Assembly (NCBI GenBank): GCA_963513935.1
Contig: OY740770.1
Location: 94,892,511 to 94,956,510 of the forward strand
Length of the DNA: 64,000 bases
Source: Aphrophora alni
Taxonomy: Eukaryota; Arthropoda; Insecta; Hemiptera; Aphrophoridae
Direction: 5' to 3'
Shown here: positions 23,301 to 35,170 of the stretch, in pieces
How positions within the stretch are numbered: the first letter of the stretch is position 1
Layout: each line of letters begins with the position of its first letter
Notes under the pieces: generated by a model
The model's database searches: none
Told to the model about the DNA's origin: nothing
Seen by the model: only the letters and a program-made list of their open reading frames with translations
Translations under genes and position numbers: made by a program

Positions 23301-26300
23301 AGTTATACGTGACAGATGGGATAGTGCCCGTTTTCCAGATAGAACTGTGGAAGATCTCAAAGAACGATATTATCATATCTGTGGAACTTTGACCAAGGTT
23401 AGTATACTGAATGAAACATTTTGTAAATATTTACATTTATAGTTTTATTCTTATATACTTAAATAGCTTTAATTTTAATGTCGACTTATCTGGAACTGAT
23501 TTTATTAGTTTCAAATTTGTACATTTTCCTTTATTGTGTTGGTTAAAATAATAAAATTATACTACATGAGACAATAATTATGATAAACTAGTTTAAATTG
23601 AGAATGAAGAATGTACATTGTGGGACCAGTGGTCAAAAATAGATCGTGTAAGTGTTTACAGGTCACTTCTCCATGTTGAAAAAAAAAATTATAATACATG
23701 TATACAAATGAGGTACAAAGAGGTGTATACAAATTTTAGTATAAAAAATATTTACACAATTAAACTATTAATAGTACGTGGAGTACATTTAAGAACTAGA
23801 ATCTTTTTTTTTTCCTCTAACCCCTACTCTTTTTACGAAATGTAAGACTTTCTTCAAACATGTTTTTGTTATATTTTTATCAATAAAATAACTATTTGAA
23901 ATTAAATTTAGCTTTCTTATGTACTTTTCATTAAATTGTTATTATAAAAGTTGTAGTTTTAGAAATATTTGTAATGAAATTTACTTTTTAGTTTTATTTA
24001 AAAAACCAGATAGATATAAGTCTATGACGTAGTACTAATTTTTGTCTATAAAACTTAGAATATTAACCAAAAAATTTGATTGGTTTTCTCTTAATAAATA
24101 AATAATCTTATATTTTAAGAGGATATGAATGGAGAATAGTCTGTAATATAATTTAAATACTTTGTCTCTTGTTAGGAAATTTTGATTAATCACATGTTTT
24201 CATTGATAGATTCGAGCTGGTTCAAATTCAAGCCAAGAGACAAAAATCTACACATTTGATGCTGAACATGAAAGGAGACGAAAAGAACAATTAAAACGAT
24301 TGTATGAACGAACCCCTCAACAGGTCTGTTATTTCTAATCTACTGAACAAAATGGTTTAAAAATTGAACAATAGATAATAGTTATCCAGGAATCACATTT
24401 TAGAATAAAATTACAGTAATCGCTTATTAGGTAGATTATGTACCATATACCATTTTTCTTACAATGAAACGTGATTTCATTATTCTTTCTCATGTTTACG
24501 CACATGAAATTAACATATTATATGGCAGATAAATAGTAATAACATCATTTAAAAAAGCTATGCACATAAATTTTTCATTTCTGTTTAAGAATGCTTCCAA
24601 AAAAATAAATCTATAAAAAACTTTAAAATGAAAATATTACTTAGTAAAAATTAAAAACTGGACAATAAATACCCAAAAAGATTAAATTAAAGGTGTGGTT
24701 AATAACAAAAAATCGGTTTTAAAATTCGAACCAAGCATAATTTTAAAGTTTGAATGGGTTTCAGTTTGAGATTTTCTTTTTTGAGCTTTAGATTTTTTCA
24801 AGATTGAGTTTGTTTTTAGAATAAAAACTATATTTTTTCCTCATATTTACATTTTGTTGCTAAATATTTTAGCTTATATAATACATTTTCTAAGGTGGAA
24901 GAAGAACAAAATCTGCTCTCAGAATTTAGAAAAATAGAAGCACGTAAGAAGGAGAGAGATAAGAAGACTCAAGATTTGCAGAAGTTAATAACAGCAGCAG
25001 ATAGTCAGGCAGATCCTCGGAAGCAGGAGAGGAAGGTTCCCAGGAAGAAGCTGCAGCATCAGACAAGGCCTCGGATTGATACTAGTGTAAGAATATTGTA
25101 ATAATAGCTTTAAAATGCTTTCCCTTTTATTCATGTTGTTGTTTGTATTTGTATAAAATTAATGCCCTCAAATAAGTAAAAACAATAAGCAACAATGCAG
25201 TCTTCAATATAGGTACTTAAATTTTGGAAAAAGTTGATCCATGTGTTAATAAACCTTATGCAGGAGATTAATAATGCGGTTAATATGTGTTAATAATGCA
25301 GGAGATTTTTAATAAGGAATACCTGCTTATGGTGTTGTTTTGTTAAGCTCTTGCAACTGTTCATTCAAATATTTATATTTCATTTATAACATGAGTCATA
25401 ATAATGATTCCACCAATTATAATTCTCAAAACTAACATATACAAATATTAACCGATAAACACACACTCTCTTAAATTATAAAAATTTTAAAAACACAAAC
25501 AAAATGACAAAACAATCTTTACACATAATTTAAACGTAACGATTCATTTTTATCTTTCCGAAACAACAATAAAACTATAAAAACATGAGAAAAATATTAT
25601 AAAGGGCAGAAACTTCTTTGTGTTTGGCATAATAGCAACGTACAACTGATTAGGAAAGAAACAGTTGATTAAAGAATTTATTTCAAACTAATAAAACACA
25701 CTAGGTTCAGTTAGACTGCTAGTAATTATCAAAATAACCTTTTGATATGTTCTGTGTATTTTAGTTTCTTGAAATAGTCTCAAATATAGCCGGTAGAGAT
25801 AATTAGTTGACAGACTACTGCCATGCGAGCAGTGCTTGGCAAACATTGAGGGGTTAATAAGGATACACCATAATTTGTACTTGTTAAATTGTTGATGACA
25901 ATGGATACAAAATTTCCAAAAAATTATCCTCCCTCCATACATTTAACGCTACATTATGCAATTTAAAATTTTAAAAATATTCAGTTGGTTATCTAAATAA
26001 TAGGTACTGGTTTTCAATTTTCTAAATGACAAACATTAAAATTTTTGTTTCTAGTAAGTAGTATTCTTGTTCAATATAGGTAACATAAGTTCAGACATGG
26101 CTAGGTTGGGAAATGTGATCAAGCCTATTTGGACTGCAGTGCTATATTTATTAAGATCCTAAAATGGTTCAAATCGTCATATTATTTCCTACAAAATTGA
26201 ATAGTGAAAATTATAATTGAAGGTTACGTTCTGGTTAAATGCTGATAGTTATTGTTTTATTATAGCTATCATGTTTTTACAGGCTGTAGAATCTGCTGGG

Positions 26301-29300
26301 ATCAAATTTCCTGATATGAAGAGCAGTGGAGTGTATGTGAGATCACAGAAAATGAAACTTCCCGCAAATATTGGCCAGAAAAAAATGAAGGCCATTGAGC
26401 AGTTACTTCAGGAACTCAGCATAGGTAAGTAAATAAGTAAATAAACCTAGGTACAGTGTACTCCTGATTATCCGCGAGTCTTGCAGAAAAAAATTTAAAA
26501 AACATGGTTCTCTTTACCGGTTTAGTACAGGTAACAACTAGTAAAACTATGATAACAAAGTTGTGCAGCAAAGATAAGCTTACTGTCTAGAGTGGTTGGA
26601 TTGTGACGCTAATGATCCGGGATTCGAACGACTGAGGACCAAAAAATAGCAGACAAAGCAAGAAGGGCGAACGAAGAGCAAAGTGTAAGTGAAGAGGAAG
26701 AAGAACGAACACACATACGCGATTGCCACATGAAGTGGCCTTTGCAACACATCAATAGACTGCTCACTGCTCCTGTATTTAGAGGAACAAAACGACAACG
26801 TGCAGTTAGCTGAACAACTGATGCTAAAAAAAGTTCAGTCAAAAATCAAGAGTCTGTTGTGTTTTCTCAGTAAGAAACAAAAAACAATGTTTGATTTTTC
26901 TTGAAAACCCTCAGGTAATTAAAATTGCAGTACTGTACTAATGTAGCGTAATGTGTTTCCTGTATTGTTCTTTTGTTTTACTACAAGAACTTCTTGTTTA
27001 TTACACTTTTTTATTTCATGTAAAATGTACATTAAAACATTTTTACTGTATGAAATTTATAGGTTTCTACTGTGTATTATCAATGACTACATAAATACTA
27101 TAAGACACGACATGGCCATGTTAAATATTCTACGCTTATTCTTGAGTTGACCAATACCCGCTAGGTCGCTCTGCTAGAGAATCTGAAGTTGATGTGACTG
27201 GCGCTAGGTGGTTCTACGGTCAAACAATGTTTCAGGCGGGTAAGAGAAAACGCACTGATGCCACATATGGGACCAGAGATGCGAGGGAAGGTCGAAAATT
27301 GCTTATCTCAGCGCACGAACTGACAACACTGACTATGCTGACGGAAGTAAGTGAGAAGGTTTGTGAGAGAGAGGTCAACAGTTGTACAGTCTCAACCAAG
27401 TGGGATGCGTACAGTCAAGCACCTGCTGCTAGCGCTTTCTGATAGCTGTGTGTCAAACTTGTGAGGAACAGCACCCGTAAAGCGTAGACTATTTCCCTAT
27501 CCTATGTCGTGTCTTATAGTATTTATGTAGTCATTGGTATTATGTAGTTTATATTAAAGTCTTTTTATGTCAAAACTTTTTTATTATAGTATTTTCCCTT
27601 TATTTTTAACATTCTTGCAGATTATCCGGGATTTTGTTATCTGCAATGTCTGTGCCACCCAATTTCGTGGATTATCAGGAGTATACTGTATTATGGTATT
27701 TTATATTGTCTGTTCTGTGTACATGTTAGACATTTTGGTAACACAGTTTGGTGAGAGTTTTTTAGTTTGTATTTTTTATGACCTGCATTCAGGAAAAATG
27801 CTGAGAATTTGAATGAAATAAATTCATATAATAATTAAATTACCTTTGGTTTCCGCCAGGTGACTTCTTTTTATATACACTTACGCGTTTCGAAGCGTAC
27901 GCTCCATCTTCAGAGTTCTATCAATCTTTTTCACTCGATTGAGGTCGTTATACATTAAAATAACACATAAAAAACACACGGACACTACATATATATGTTT
28001 ATAAATTAATACATCGCTTATGATATCGCGACACTTTTTAAATAAATTCTTTAAAAAATATATGGGCTTATCGTTTTAATAGTTTATATGAATTTTAAAG
28101 ATTTTGGGATATTATTAACTATTTGAATGGTTTTATTAGTTAATGATTTTGTTTTAGAAGTTTAAACAAAACCAGACAAAAATCTAGGTTGCTTGAGAGT
28201 GTACACAAATTATATGTTTTAAAACTCCTAAAAATTTATGTGTTTTAAGGATCTAGTTAAGTACACAGGTTAAAATAAGTCTGTATTTATCTTAAGAGCT
28301 GCTCCATAGCAAATTTTTCTTATGTACATTTGCTTATTTGAAAAACTACAACTCCAAATATGAGCCCAGAACTTGGGATTGTGGCAGCAGGTAAGACGAG
28401 CTAAAATATAGCTAGGTAAGACTAGCTGTCAAAACTAAAATATAGAGATATTAATGATTAGGAACCAATGAACCAAACCAAAACAAATACAAAGAGGAAA
28501 CTACAAACAAACTGATAGTAAACTTAAGTTAAAACACTATAATTTATTATGTTGTTCATTCTTTTTCTTTTACTTCTTATGTATCCAGACTACAAGGTAT
28601 GGATTACATAGTTATTAAAAAATAAATTATAATAGAGCAAATAAATCTACAAATATTATTTGATGATTCTTCTTAGATTAAAAAATATAATAAATTGAGA
28701 TGATTGCATTATTTTAGAATTGAATCCAGTACCTACTGAGGACATATGTAATCGTTTTAACGAGCTGCGTAGTGACATGGTTTTATTGTATGAGTTGAAG
28801 ACAGCACTCGCTACTTATGAGTTTGAGCTACAAACATTGAGACATCAGTATGAAGCATACAACCATGGAAAGGTAAATGTTTCTTTTGTCTATGATTTAA
28901 CTTCTTCTAAAATGCATTTCAATAGATTAAAACAATACCAAGCTTGTTTTAAATAACTCTTAGGGGCCAAGGCACATATTAGTCACCAAAAGTACCAAAA
29001 GTACCAAATGGTGGTACAGGAATTATTTTTGGTAGAAAAAAAGGAACAAAAATAAAAATTTATACTAAACATTTTTAGTACTTTTTTTAAAGGTAAAACT
29101 AGAATTCTTAGAATTTTTCACACCTTTTGGAAATTACTTTACTTTTAGGTAGTCATTGTTCAAGTGTAAATACATACAAATAATAAATGATCTCTTACAA
29201 AAAGTATACATACAAATGTAGCATTGTAACTCAGTTGGCAGAGTGTACTCTTATCTTGCGGTAGTTTAAACTAGTGAACTATCGAAAGGTTAGTCAGAAT

Positions 29301-32300
29301 CGAACCCAGTTGGTGTTGTATTTTTCTATGTATTACCTACTCCCATATTATAATGGGCATAAAGGGAAGGCGACAACAAAAATTATGTATTGAAACTTTT
29401 TTTTTTTCAATAGGGAAAGGGATCAACCCTTTTCATCTCCCATCCTAAAAGAGTATATCTCACCCCCTTTGCTTCCTTGTTCTTTAACTTCAGACCTCAA
29501 TAATAGTAGAATTTGTGCCTTGGTATTCAATATTAGCCTTTTATTAATAATTTGTTTGCTCCAATTATTAGTAAGTATTATTATTTCAGAACAATTGTTG
29601 AGTTACATTGAAATTCTGTATTTATTTTGCCATAAATACAGTTTTATCTCATTTATCATGTAATATATGAATCAACATTTTAATTAGGGTTTATAAGTTA
29701 TGTTTAGATGTTATTTCCTATAAATTCACCATATTATAATAATATTTATACTTGTCAAAATGTGAGTAATTGAGGAGAGAATAGGATACTGACATTTTAT
29801 TGTTTTATAGTGATCTATAAAATTAAGAATCCATTATTCAAGGTTACAATTTCATATATAATAAACACTTAAAATCTTTCTGAATAACTTTCATTCTTCT
29901 CTGAAAATTATTACTAAGTAGATATTTTTAGGAAAATAATAATTATATATACATCAGTTATTCAGCCCCCGTAGAAGCAGGATTGGGGAACTGTCAGTTA
30001 ATTACTTATTAACTAATATAGATGTATAAAAATTATGTGCTAGCTCTCGAAATTTTGAGCTGAGCCTGAGCTCAAGTTTCTGAGAACAGCTCTAATGTTA
30101 TCGAGGCCTTGATTTTTTGTGCCCAACTTTATTGTTTGAGCTCGGCTTGATTTTTCGAGTATAACTTGATTTACTATCCTAGCTCAATTTTACCAACTCT
30201 GCATTGTTTTCTGAGAAGATCAAGCTTTTACGAGCCTGGCTCGGTTTTATATAAAGCCTAAACTGATAGAATAATACTGGAATGAGCTGGATGAAATACT
30301 GCAACGTGAACTGATAAAAGGAGAAAAACATTCATAATTGATATTGCTTATGAAACGAACGAATATGATATTTATATTTAGTTGTCATTCTCATGAGATA
30401 AAAACGAGTTTTTATTAACTTGTATAGATTAGAGAAAGTTACCAGAATTAAGGAGGTAAATTACCTTAGTGGTGTCTCCACTTGTCCCACTTCAAATGTG
30501 TCAACTTAATGTCAACACACATCACTGAAGACGTACGGTAACCAAAATGTCCCCGTTTTATTTTTTATAAAACCAGTAACTGTAAATTTTGCCATTTTCG
30601 CCTCTTCTAATCATTTTGTACAAAAATCATTAAACATAGTAATTTTATTCAAAACCCAACTTATGAGACATCATTTCTTTTAGGAAAGTGCATAGAATTT
30701 ATCTGTGTAATGAAAAAAAATGTTACGGTTTTGGAGTAAGTATGTAACGAATCAAAACATGTGAAAAAATGAAGTGAAAATCCCACAGAAAAGTGTATAT
30801 GTTTCATACAAAACATTTTTTTTTTGAAATTTTTTAAGATTTACAAAAGTTTTATTATATAGATTTCGTAAAAAGGAAATCAATTTGTACAATTTTTATT
30901 AAACAGATAGGAAATTTCTGAAGGAAGTCAGGCCCAATTTGACATAACCTAGAACTTTGTACTAGGTAAACCTTAAACAAAATCACTGAAAAACTTAAAA
31001 AAATAACTCAAATAAATAAACTCTAGAAACAAATACACACATATTATAATTTGTATAAACAAATTATAATAAACAAATCACTCTACATAACAAATAAGCT
31101 TACAATAACAGAAATAAATCGAGCCATCCTTAAAATAGGCCTACTATGCACTGAATGCATGCAATTTGACACTTGAGACAAGACGCAAAACTTGTCAATG
31201 CAACAAGATTTCCATTTCTTTAAGCTTGTCTAAAACCAGGCCTATAATATATTGCTTTGTATTATTTATATAGAAAAATGAAAGCCATCTTTTCAATGGA
31301 ATAAAACAGCTGATCAAAATATGAAAGTATGCCTTCGTTTTTCATAATTCACCGAAGACAGGATATTAAAAACTGCCTCGGTTAATTTTGGTCAAGACTT
31401 CATAGAATGTATTTATTTCAAAAACCGTGACAGACTAAAGAATTTCTAATACGCAGTTCAAAAGAGGTTGAAGAAATATATGAAATGTTGTCAATTTGTA
31501 GTATTTGGCTCAGTATTAACATTTAGAACAATATATAATGATATTTCCTTATATAATCAGTTGCTGCACGTAGCTCTCTCTAACGGGAAAATATAGCAAC
31601 TTCATCGAATTTTTAGAATTTCTAGTTTCATTTTTGGCACAATCTGTTGAATGAACATGAAAGCTTGAAAGATAACGATTTCAACAGTATATTGTTCATT
31701 ACGATAGCATGTGTTTTACTAGCCTAAACGTGAAAAAAGTGATATTTTAGATGAATAAAGCGTACAAAATTCTTGGTTTGGTTTTAATTTTATAGATCCA
31801 AAACTATAACAGTTAGAATAATTTGAAAACACAGTTAGAAAGAAGAAGAAAAATACTATAAAATAGTATTTATTTTATTTATTTACTTCATTTCACTGCA
31901 TTACACCTGATTGGATAACATTGAGACGTTGAAGGTAGGCAGCTTGTTCTCAAATAACACATAATTAATTACAGTACTATAATCAATATTCATTTAACAT
32001 TACATGACTAAGAATAAAATTAGTCACATTAGATCATATCAGTCCATTAAGCGTTTCTACATTTTTTTTTTTTAGTTTGTTCAAGAAAATATTAAATATC
32101 TTTAAAAATACACATAAATACAGATGATCACATTGCATTCACATACATAACAATACCAAGCAAAAACAATAAACATAACAGTAACAAATATAATATACAT
32201 GATTGATAATTTCTCAGATTTACATACCTATTAAATAGATTACACACTATAAAAGATTCATATCTTGGAGGAAATAATTTGTGTTATAATATGTTTTCTC

Positions 32301-33598
32301 CAGCATCAGTTGCTTCAGTATTACTCTAAAGTTGTTAAACAGTTATATCGGCTTGTGAAAATTAGACGAATGGATGTCATAATTTGAATTTCAGTTGCCA
32401 CGAAACTTGGTCGTGTGTAATACACAAACTTTACCATTTAATAAATGTTGTTATAATATGTTAAATTTCTTCATTATTGTTTCTAAAAATTGTGTTTGAT
32501 AAATTATATTTCAAAATAAATATGATCATGAGTAATAATAAAAAAAATGGAATGAAGTCCTGTTAATTCTCAGCTATAATATATTTTTCTTTCTCACCTT
32601 TCAAGAAAGATACTGGATATTAGCTATAAATCTAATGACTTTAATTACTATTCTTGTGAAATTACTAGATTGCTTTTGATGAGGTGTTATACCAATGAAT
32701 TAAACCTTGTATATAATTTGTATTATAATGAAACAATTGATTTAAAGATTCCTGTGAAAAAGTATGTTTTATCTTCTAAGACAAAAAAAAGAAGACTTTT
32801 CCAGAACCATCTATCTGATCTGTGCGCACCTAGTGGGGTTCGAGATATAAGTATCTGATCCATATCTTAAAAATTCAGGACATTTTAAACTAAATTATCA
32901 TAACATTAAAATACAAAGTTCCGATAGTTTTAAATCATGTTCTAACTAAAAATTTAATCTTGCTCAGATTGAACCTTTTAGGATCCAAACAGAACATTTT
33001 GATGATTATCTTAAATTCTGAAGTATGAGTTGAACATGACCCATTAGTGCCAGTATAACAAATCTTATAGTATCCGACTCCAGCAATTTCAGTCAATTTT
33101 ATGAAATTAAATGGTTTATGGCAAAATCAATGTTTTTAAAGGACAAGAAAATGAAAATTATGGTTCGTAATTTAAAAAATTTGAAAACTAGTTTTGACCA
33201 TCAATATTAATAGGTCACTGTCACTATAGTATTTTCCATTTTACTTGTGAACCAGAATATTCTCTACACTTAGGTTTGGGTTATTTCGTAATATCTTAGT
33301 TTCGGTGATTAAGCTTTATGTTTCACCAAAATTTGATAATTGAACAATTTCGAGATTGTCAATATACACACAAGTATCCAAATATATATTTTTACTTTTT
33401 GAAGTTTGTGGGGGATGAGTAATAAAGTTTAACTTTTTTTTTTTTTTTTTACATTGTTCATTGTTTTAGGTACTGGTAATTCCAGCTGCAATATATGGTG
33501 AATCTCAAACAGGAGGCTTAGAAACTTCAAAACAAAAAGCTATCAGCTCTGAGATAATTGATGTTGTGGGGTCACCTGGGGCAGCATCTTCAATCTAA
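20085..33598 (+). CDS. DMAP1: DMAP1 (DNA methyltransferase 1-associated protein 1), complete, eight coding exons
   Basis: Nuclear subunit shared by the NuA4/TIP60 acetyltransferase and SRCAP/SWR1 complexes (yeast Swc4/Eaf2). Coding exons: 20085-20301, 21730-21893, 23179-23397, 24210-24323, 24895-25086, 26283-26424, 28718-28872 and 33470-33598. The total is 1,332 nt, 443 residues, close to the ~467 of the human protein. All introns are GT-AG and every phase joins. Visible blocks: MADVRDILEIDRAGTPELTK at the N terminus, RPEGMHREVFALLYNDNKDA, KKVRPWKWMPFTNPARKDGA, the SANT/Myb-like SWARAETDHLFDLCRRFDLR (from about residue 140), KERYYHIC, the coiled basic segment EARKKERDKKTQDLQKLITA, and FNELRSDMVLLYELK near the C terminus. 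The C-terminal tail keeps the EIIDVVG motif. The gene converges on METTL5/INIP. Transposons fill introns 1 and 6. Confidence 0.97.
20590..21560 (-). mobile_element. Decayed mariner-type transposon in DMAP1 intron 1
   Basis: Minus-strand frames spell mariner transposase fragments in order. An N-terminal HTH block (QQDCIKICFTESPTETFPML, then FKAGRTSLEDD) lies at about 21340-21525. GIVHHEF-like sequence lies near 20890, NWLLHQDNAPTHTS near 20750-20790, and PQPPYLPDLAPCDFALFPKV near 20640-20690. The HQDNAPTH and DLAPCDF blocks are diagnostic of the mariner DDD family. Many stops make it inactive. Terminal repeats were not identified. Confidence 0.88.
21730..21893 (+). CDS. DMAP1: DMAP1 exon 2
   Basis: Acceptor TTGTGCAG, donor GTAACG. 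It encodes QGYKQLKAKLGMKKVRPWKW through YPFAKFNK; phases 1/0. Confidence 0.96.
21894..23178 (+). other. DMAP1 intron 2
   Basis: AT-rich, no recognised element. An open frame at 22728-22952 (RFKAPQLRFSAG...) has no family resemblance that can be supported. Confidence 0.6.
23179..23397 (+). CDS. DMAP1: DMAP1 exon 3 (SANT-like domain)
   Basis: Acceptor TTTTCTAG, donor GTTAGT. 73 codons, from QVPIPNYTDSEYLQHL to YYHICGTLTK, covering the SANT/Myb-like region. Confidence 0.96.
24210..24323 (+). CDS. DMAP1: DMAP1 exon 4
   Basis: Acceptor ATTGATAG, donor GTCTGT. 38 codons including FDAEHERRRKEQLKRLYERT; phase 0 at both ends. Confidence 0.95.
24895..25086 (+). CDS. DMAP1: DMAP1 exon 5
   Basis: Acceptor TTTTCTAAG, donor GTAAGA. 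64 codons; a charged coiled-coil-like segment (FRKIEARKKERDKKTQDLQK) and the basic KVPRKKLQ stretch. Confidence 0.95.
25087..26282 (+). other. DMAP1 intron 5
   Basis: AT-rich. A short duplication (AATAATGCGGTTAATATG / TAATAATGCAGGAGATT) lies near 25260-25310. Nothing else recognised. Confidence 0.6.
26283..26424 (+). CDS. DMAP1: DMAP1 exon 6
   Basis: Acceptor TTTTTACAG, donor GTAAGT. It encodes AVESAGIKFPDMKSSGVYVR through LLQELSI; phase 1 exit. Confidence 0.96.
26454..27688 (+). mobile_element. Tigger/pogo-like transposon with TA target duplication, interrupted by a MITE
   Basis: The ends CAGTGTACTCCTGATTATCC and the complement CAGTATACTCCTGATAATCC are each flanked by TA (26452-26453 and 27689-27690). 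Inside, near 26770-26900, lies a transposase C terminus (LLYLEEQNDNVQLAEQLML, then KKQKTMFDFS), like the KQKTITDFF end of jerky/Tigger proteins. Most of the coding region is deleted. A 456-bp MITE sits at 27081-27536. Same orientation as DMAP1, in intron 6. Confidence 0.88.
27081..27536. mobile_element. 456-bp MITE with perfect 33-bp TIRs and 7-bp TSD
   Basis: The termini 27081-27113 and 27504-27536 are perfect complements over 33 bp, beginning CAATGACTACATAAATACTA. The flanks GTATTAT at 27074-27080 and 27537-27543 form a 7-bp target duplication. The interior is GC-richer than its surroundings and has one 82-codon frame (27194-27442) without recognisable motifs. The superfamily is undetermined: CA...TG ends with 7-bp duplications could suit P-like elements. 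Confidence 0.92.
27845..28717 (+). other. Remainder of DMAP1 intron 6
   Basis: At 27860-27960 a GC-richer segment (ACGCGTTTCGAAGCGTACGC, then CCATCTTCAGAG) looks like dispersed-repeat DNA. The rest is AT-rich and without recognisable content. Confidence 0.5.
28718..28872 (+). CDS. DMAP1: DMAP1 exon 7
   Basis: Acceptor ATTTTAG, donor GTAAAT. It encodes LNPVPTEDICNRFNELRSDM through RHQYEAYNHGK, completing the split Glu codon from exon 6. Confidence 0.96.
29226..29310 (+). ncRNA. Possible tRNA-derived relic (SINE head or tRNA pseudogene)
   Basis: TGTAACTCAGTTGGCAGAGT closely resembles a tRNA D-arm/box A, and AATCGAACCC about 60 bp later resembles a T-arm remnant. No clean cloverleaf with an acceptor stem could be drawn, so a working tRNA is unlikely. 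Confidence 0.35.
32606..32858 (+). other. Unidentified open segment with protein-like composition
   Basis: The frame reads DISYKSNDFNYYSCEITRLL, then VKKYVLSSKTKKRRLF and HLSDLCAPSGVRDI. The balanced composition and basic KKRRLF stretch look like real protein, possibly from a transposon exon (an AG at about 32605 could be an acceptor). I do not recognise the family. Confidence 0.3.
33470..33598 (+). CDS. DMAP1: DMAP1 terminal exon with stop
   Basis: Acceptor TTGTTTTAG after a long T tract (good polypyrimidine). 42 codons plus TAA. It ends with SEIIDVVGSPGAASSI; the EIIDVVG motif corresponds to TIIDVVGAP in vertebrate DMAP1. Confidence 0.93.
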   Translation, partial: VLVIPAAIYGESQTGGLETSKQKAISSEIIDVVGSPGAASSI

Positions 33599-33710
33599 TA
33601 CATTGCTTTAATGTCTGACATTATTGTAAATAATTTATTTTACTGTGTAAAAAGTCTGGCTACGATAGTTTTAGAAATTACAGAATTAAATCAATATATT
33701 TTTTTGTTTA
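33599..33710 (+). terminator. DMAP1 3' UTR with probable poly(A) signal
   Basis: ATTAAA at 33685-33690 is followed about 20 bp later by an A/T-rich end. It is the only poly(A)-signal-like hexamer close after the stop. Confidence 0.5.
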
Positions 33711-34037
33711 AAAAAAAAAAATTATGTTGAATTAATTACAGTTCATAGTTTTTCTGTTTGGTGTATTTTATTACATACATTTTTTTTTCTTTTTTATTAT
33801 TTTATAAATAGTTGAATATTTCGATTCTGTCAATTTTAAAACATTAGAAAATTAGAGTTTATAGTCTGAACCAAGTGTGCAGGTAACAGAAATCTGACTG
33901 ATCATATAAATGTGGAAGAAGAAGTTTGTAAAATACAGATTCTATATCCATTTTTCTATCATTAGAGAAAACCTCAAAAATTAGATTCCAGAATAATAAT
34001 TTTTATTTATTAAAAGAATTGCACTCCAGTCTTTTAA

Positions 34038-34420
34038 CCCTTTTACCCCCAGCACAAATTGACGGAATTGTGGCTGAGCACCAGAGGTATTGCCGCGTGT
34101 AGTACCGTTGCCTGACAGGCCTTTGTACCCGTGAGTGACGCTGAAACACCGAGGCCATTTTGGCAGTTTTTGTACATTTACACATAAACCATTGTATTTT
34201 CCTTAGTTTTTGTGTTAGAACGTTGATTTGGTCTTGTTTTGTTTTGTTTTTTGTAATTAAATGTGCTATATTTGTGTACACAAAACTATATTTGTTTGTT
34301 TTTTGTTACAAACTTAAACATGAAAGAATTTTGTTTGTTTTTTGTTACAGGCTTAAACATGAAAGAATATCAAAAGTTAAAAAAAATAATAATAATAATT
34401 CTAAATAACCCAAAAAGTCT
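34038..34420 (+). mobile_element. Possible piggyBac-like left end
   Basis: TTAA at 34034-34037 is followed by CCCTTTTACCCCCAGCAC and GC-richer sequence with a second GAGCAC word, as in the 6.5-kb piggyBac. No matching right end was found. Confidence 0.4.
34291..34368 (+). repeat. 39-bp tandem repeat, two copies
   Basis: TTTGTTTGTTTTTTGTTACA plus CTTAAACATGAAAGAAT, twice (34291-34329 and 34330-34368), differing at two positions. Confidence 0.9.
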
Positions 34421-34716
34421 TAAGAAATATTTTTTGTTGCAACTAAACTGAATGTTATTTTATTAAAAATTTAATTAAAAACTAAAATTGTATAAGTTTT
34501 GTAAAAAAAGAAATCATTTGATATAGATTTATTTACTTATTACCAATCAATTACAAACAGGGATTTTTGGTATAACGCTAACACTTTCGTCTTTTGAGCC
34601 TAAAAAGTATTTGGAAAAACAATTTTTATTACAGCTAAACATTCCTCATTACTCCAAACATTTTTGAAAATGATTTCAAAATTTTTTAATAAATAAATAT
34701 TGTATTGTTATAAAAT

Positions 34717-34738
34717 TGTGTAGACCTAGGTCTACACA
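34717..34738. repeat. Perfect 22-bp palindrome
   Basis: TGTGTAGACCT and its complement meet without a loop, centred on CCTAGG. Function unknown. Confidence 0.85.
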
Positions 34739-35094
34739 CCAATCTTGGCTGGTGTCATAGTGTTTTGTACTAGGCTGCATAAATTAGTTTCCTTGAAAAA
34801 AAAAAATTAATTTTATAAAATAATAAGCCTATAAAACAATTGAAATAAAACAACCATTTCTTCCAAAATAAAGTATAACAAGCCAATGAAATAAACTCAG
34901 CTGTAGGAGACAATGTAGTCAGCACACCACACTGCCATCAAAATATTGTAACTTTGTAACACTGTACTATGTAAAAAAGGGAAATAACAAAATAAATCTA
35001 TAATATTATTACAGCGCATATAATTACAAATCAAATAGTATTAATTTTATTAAAATATAATAGAAAATTATTTTGTAAAGCGATAAAATGTTCA

Positions 35095-35170
35095 GAGTCT
35101 ATATATAGGTCTCTGGCGGTTTATGAGCAATCTTGCCCAAGCCTATATATAGACTCTTGGCGGTTTGCAG
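35095..35170. repeat. Mixed direct/inverted repeat pair
   Basis: GAGTCTATATATAGG ... CTCTGGCGGTTT, then CCTATATATAGACTC ... TTGGCGGTTT. The first words are inverted copies and the second words are direct copies. Confidence 0.7.

Larger units (their letters stand above)
28873..33469 (+). other. DMAP1 intron 7 (4.6 kb)
   Basis: Long AT-rich intron. It includes a possible tRNA-like relic (29226-29310), a patch of degenerate GAGCTC/GGCTCGG words (30040-30250), and an unidentified open segment (32606-32858). No intact element was recognised. Confidence 0.6.

Noticed and set aside
26583..26645. tRNA-like words (AGAGTGGTTGGATTG, GGGATTCGAACG) near the Tigger left end
   Set aside because: No cloverleaf and wrong spacing between box A and box B; part of the Tigger element.
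34003..34281. 92-codon minus-strand frame near the DMAP1 3' end
   Set aside because: It overlaps the putative piggyBac end and a low-complexity tract; no motif or splice context.
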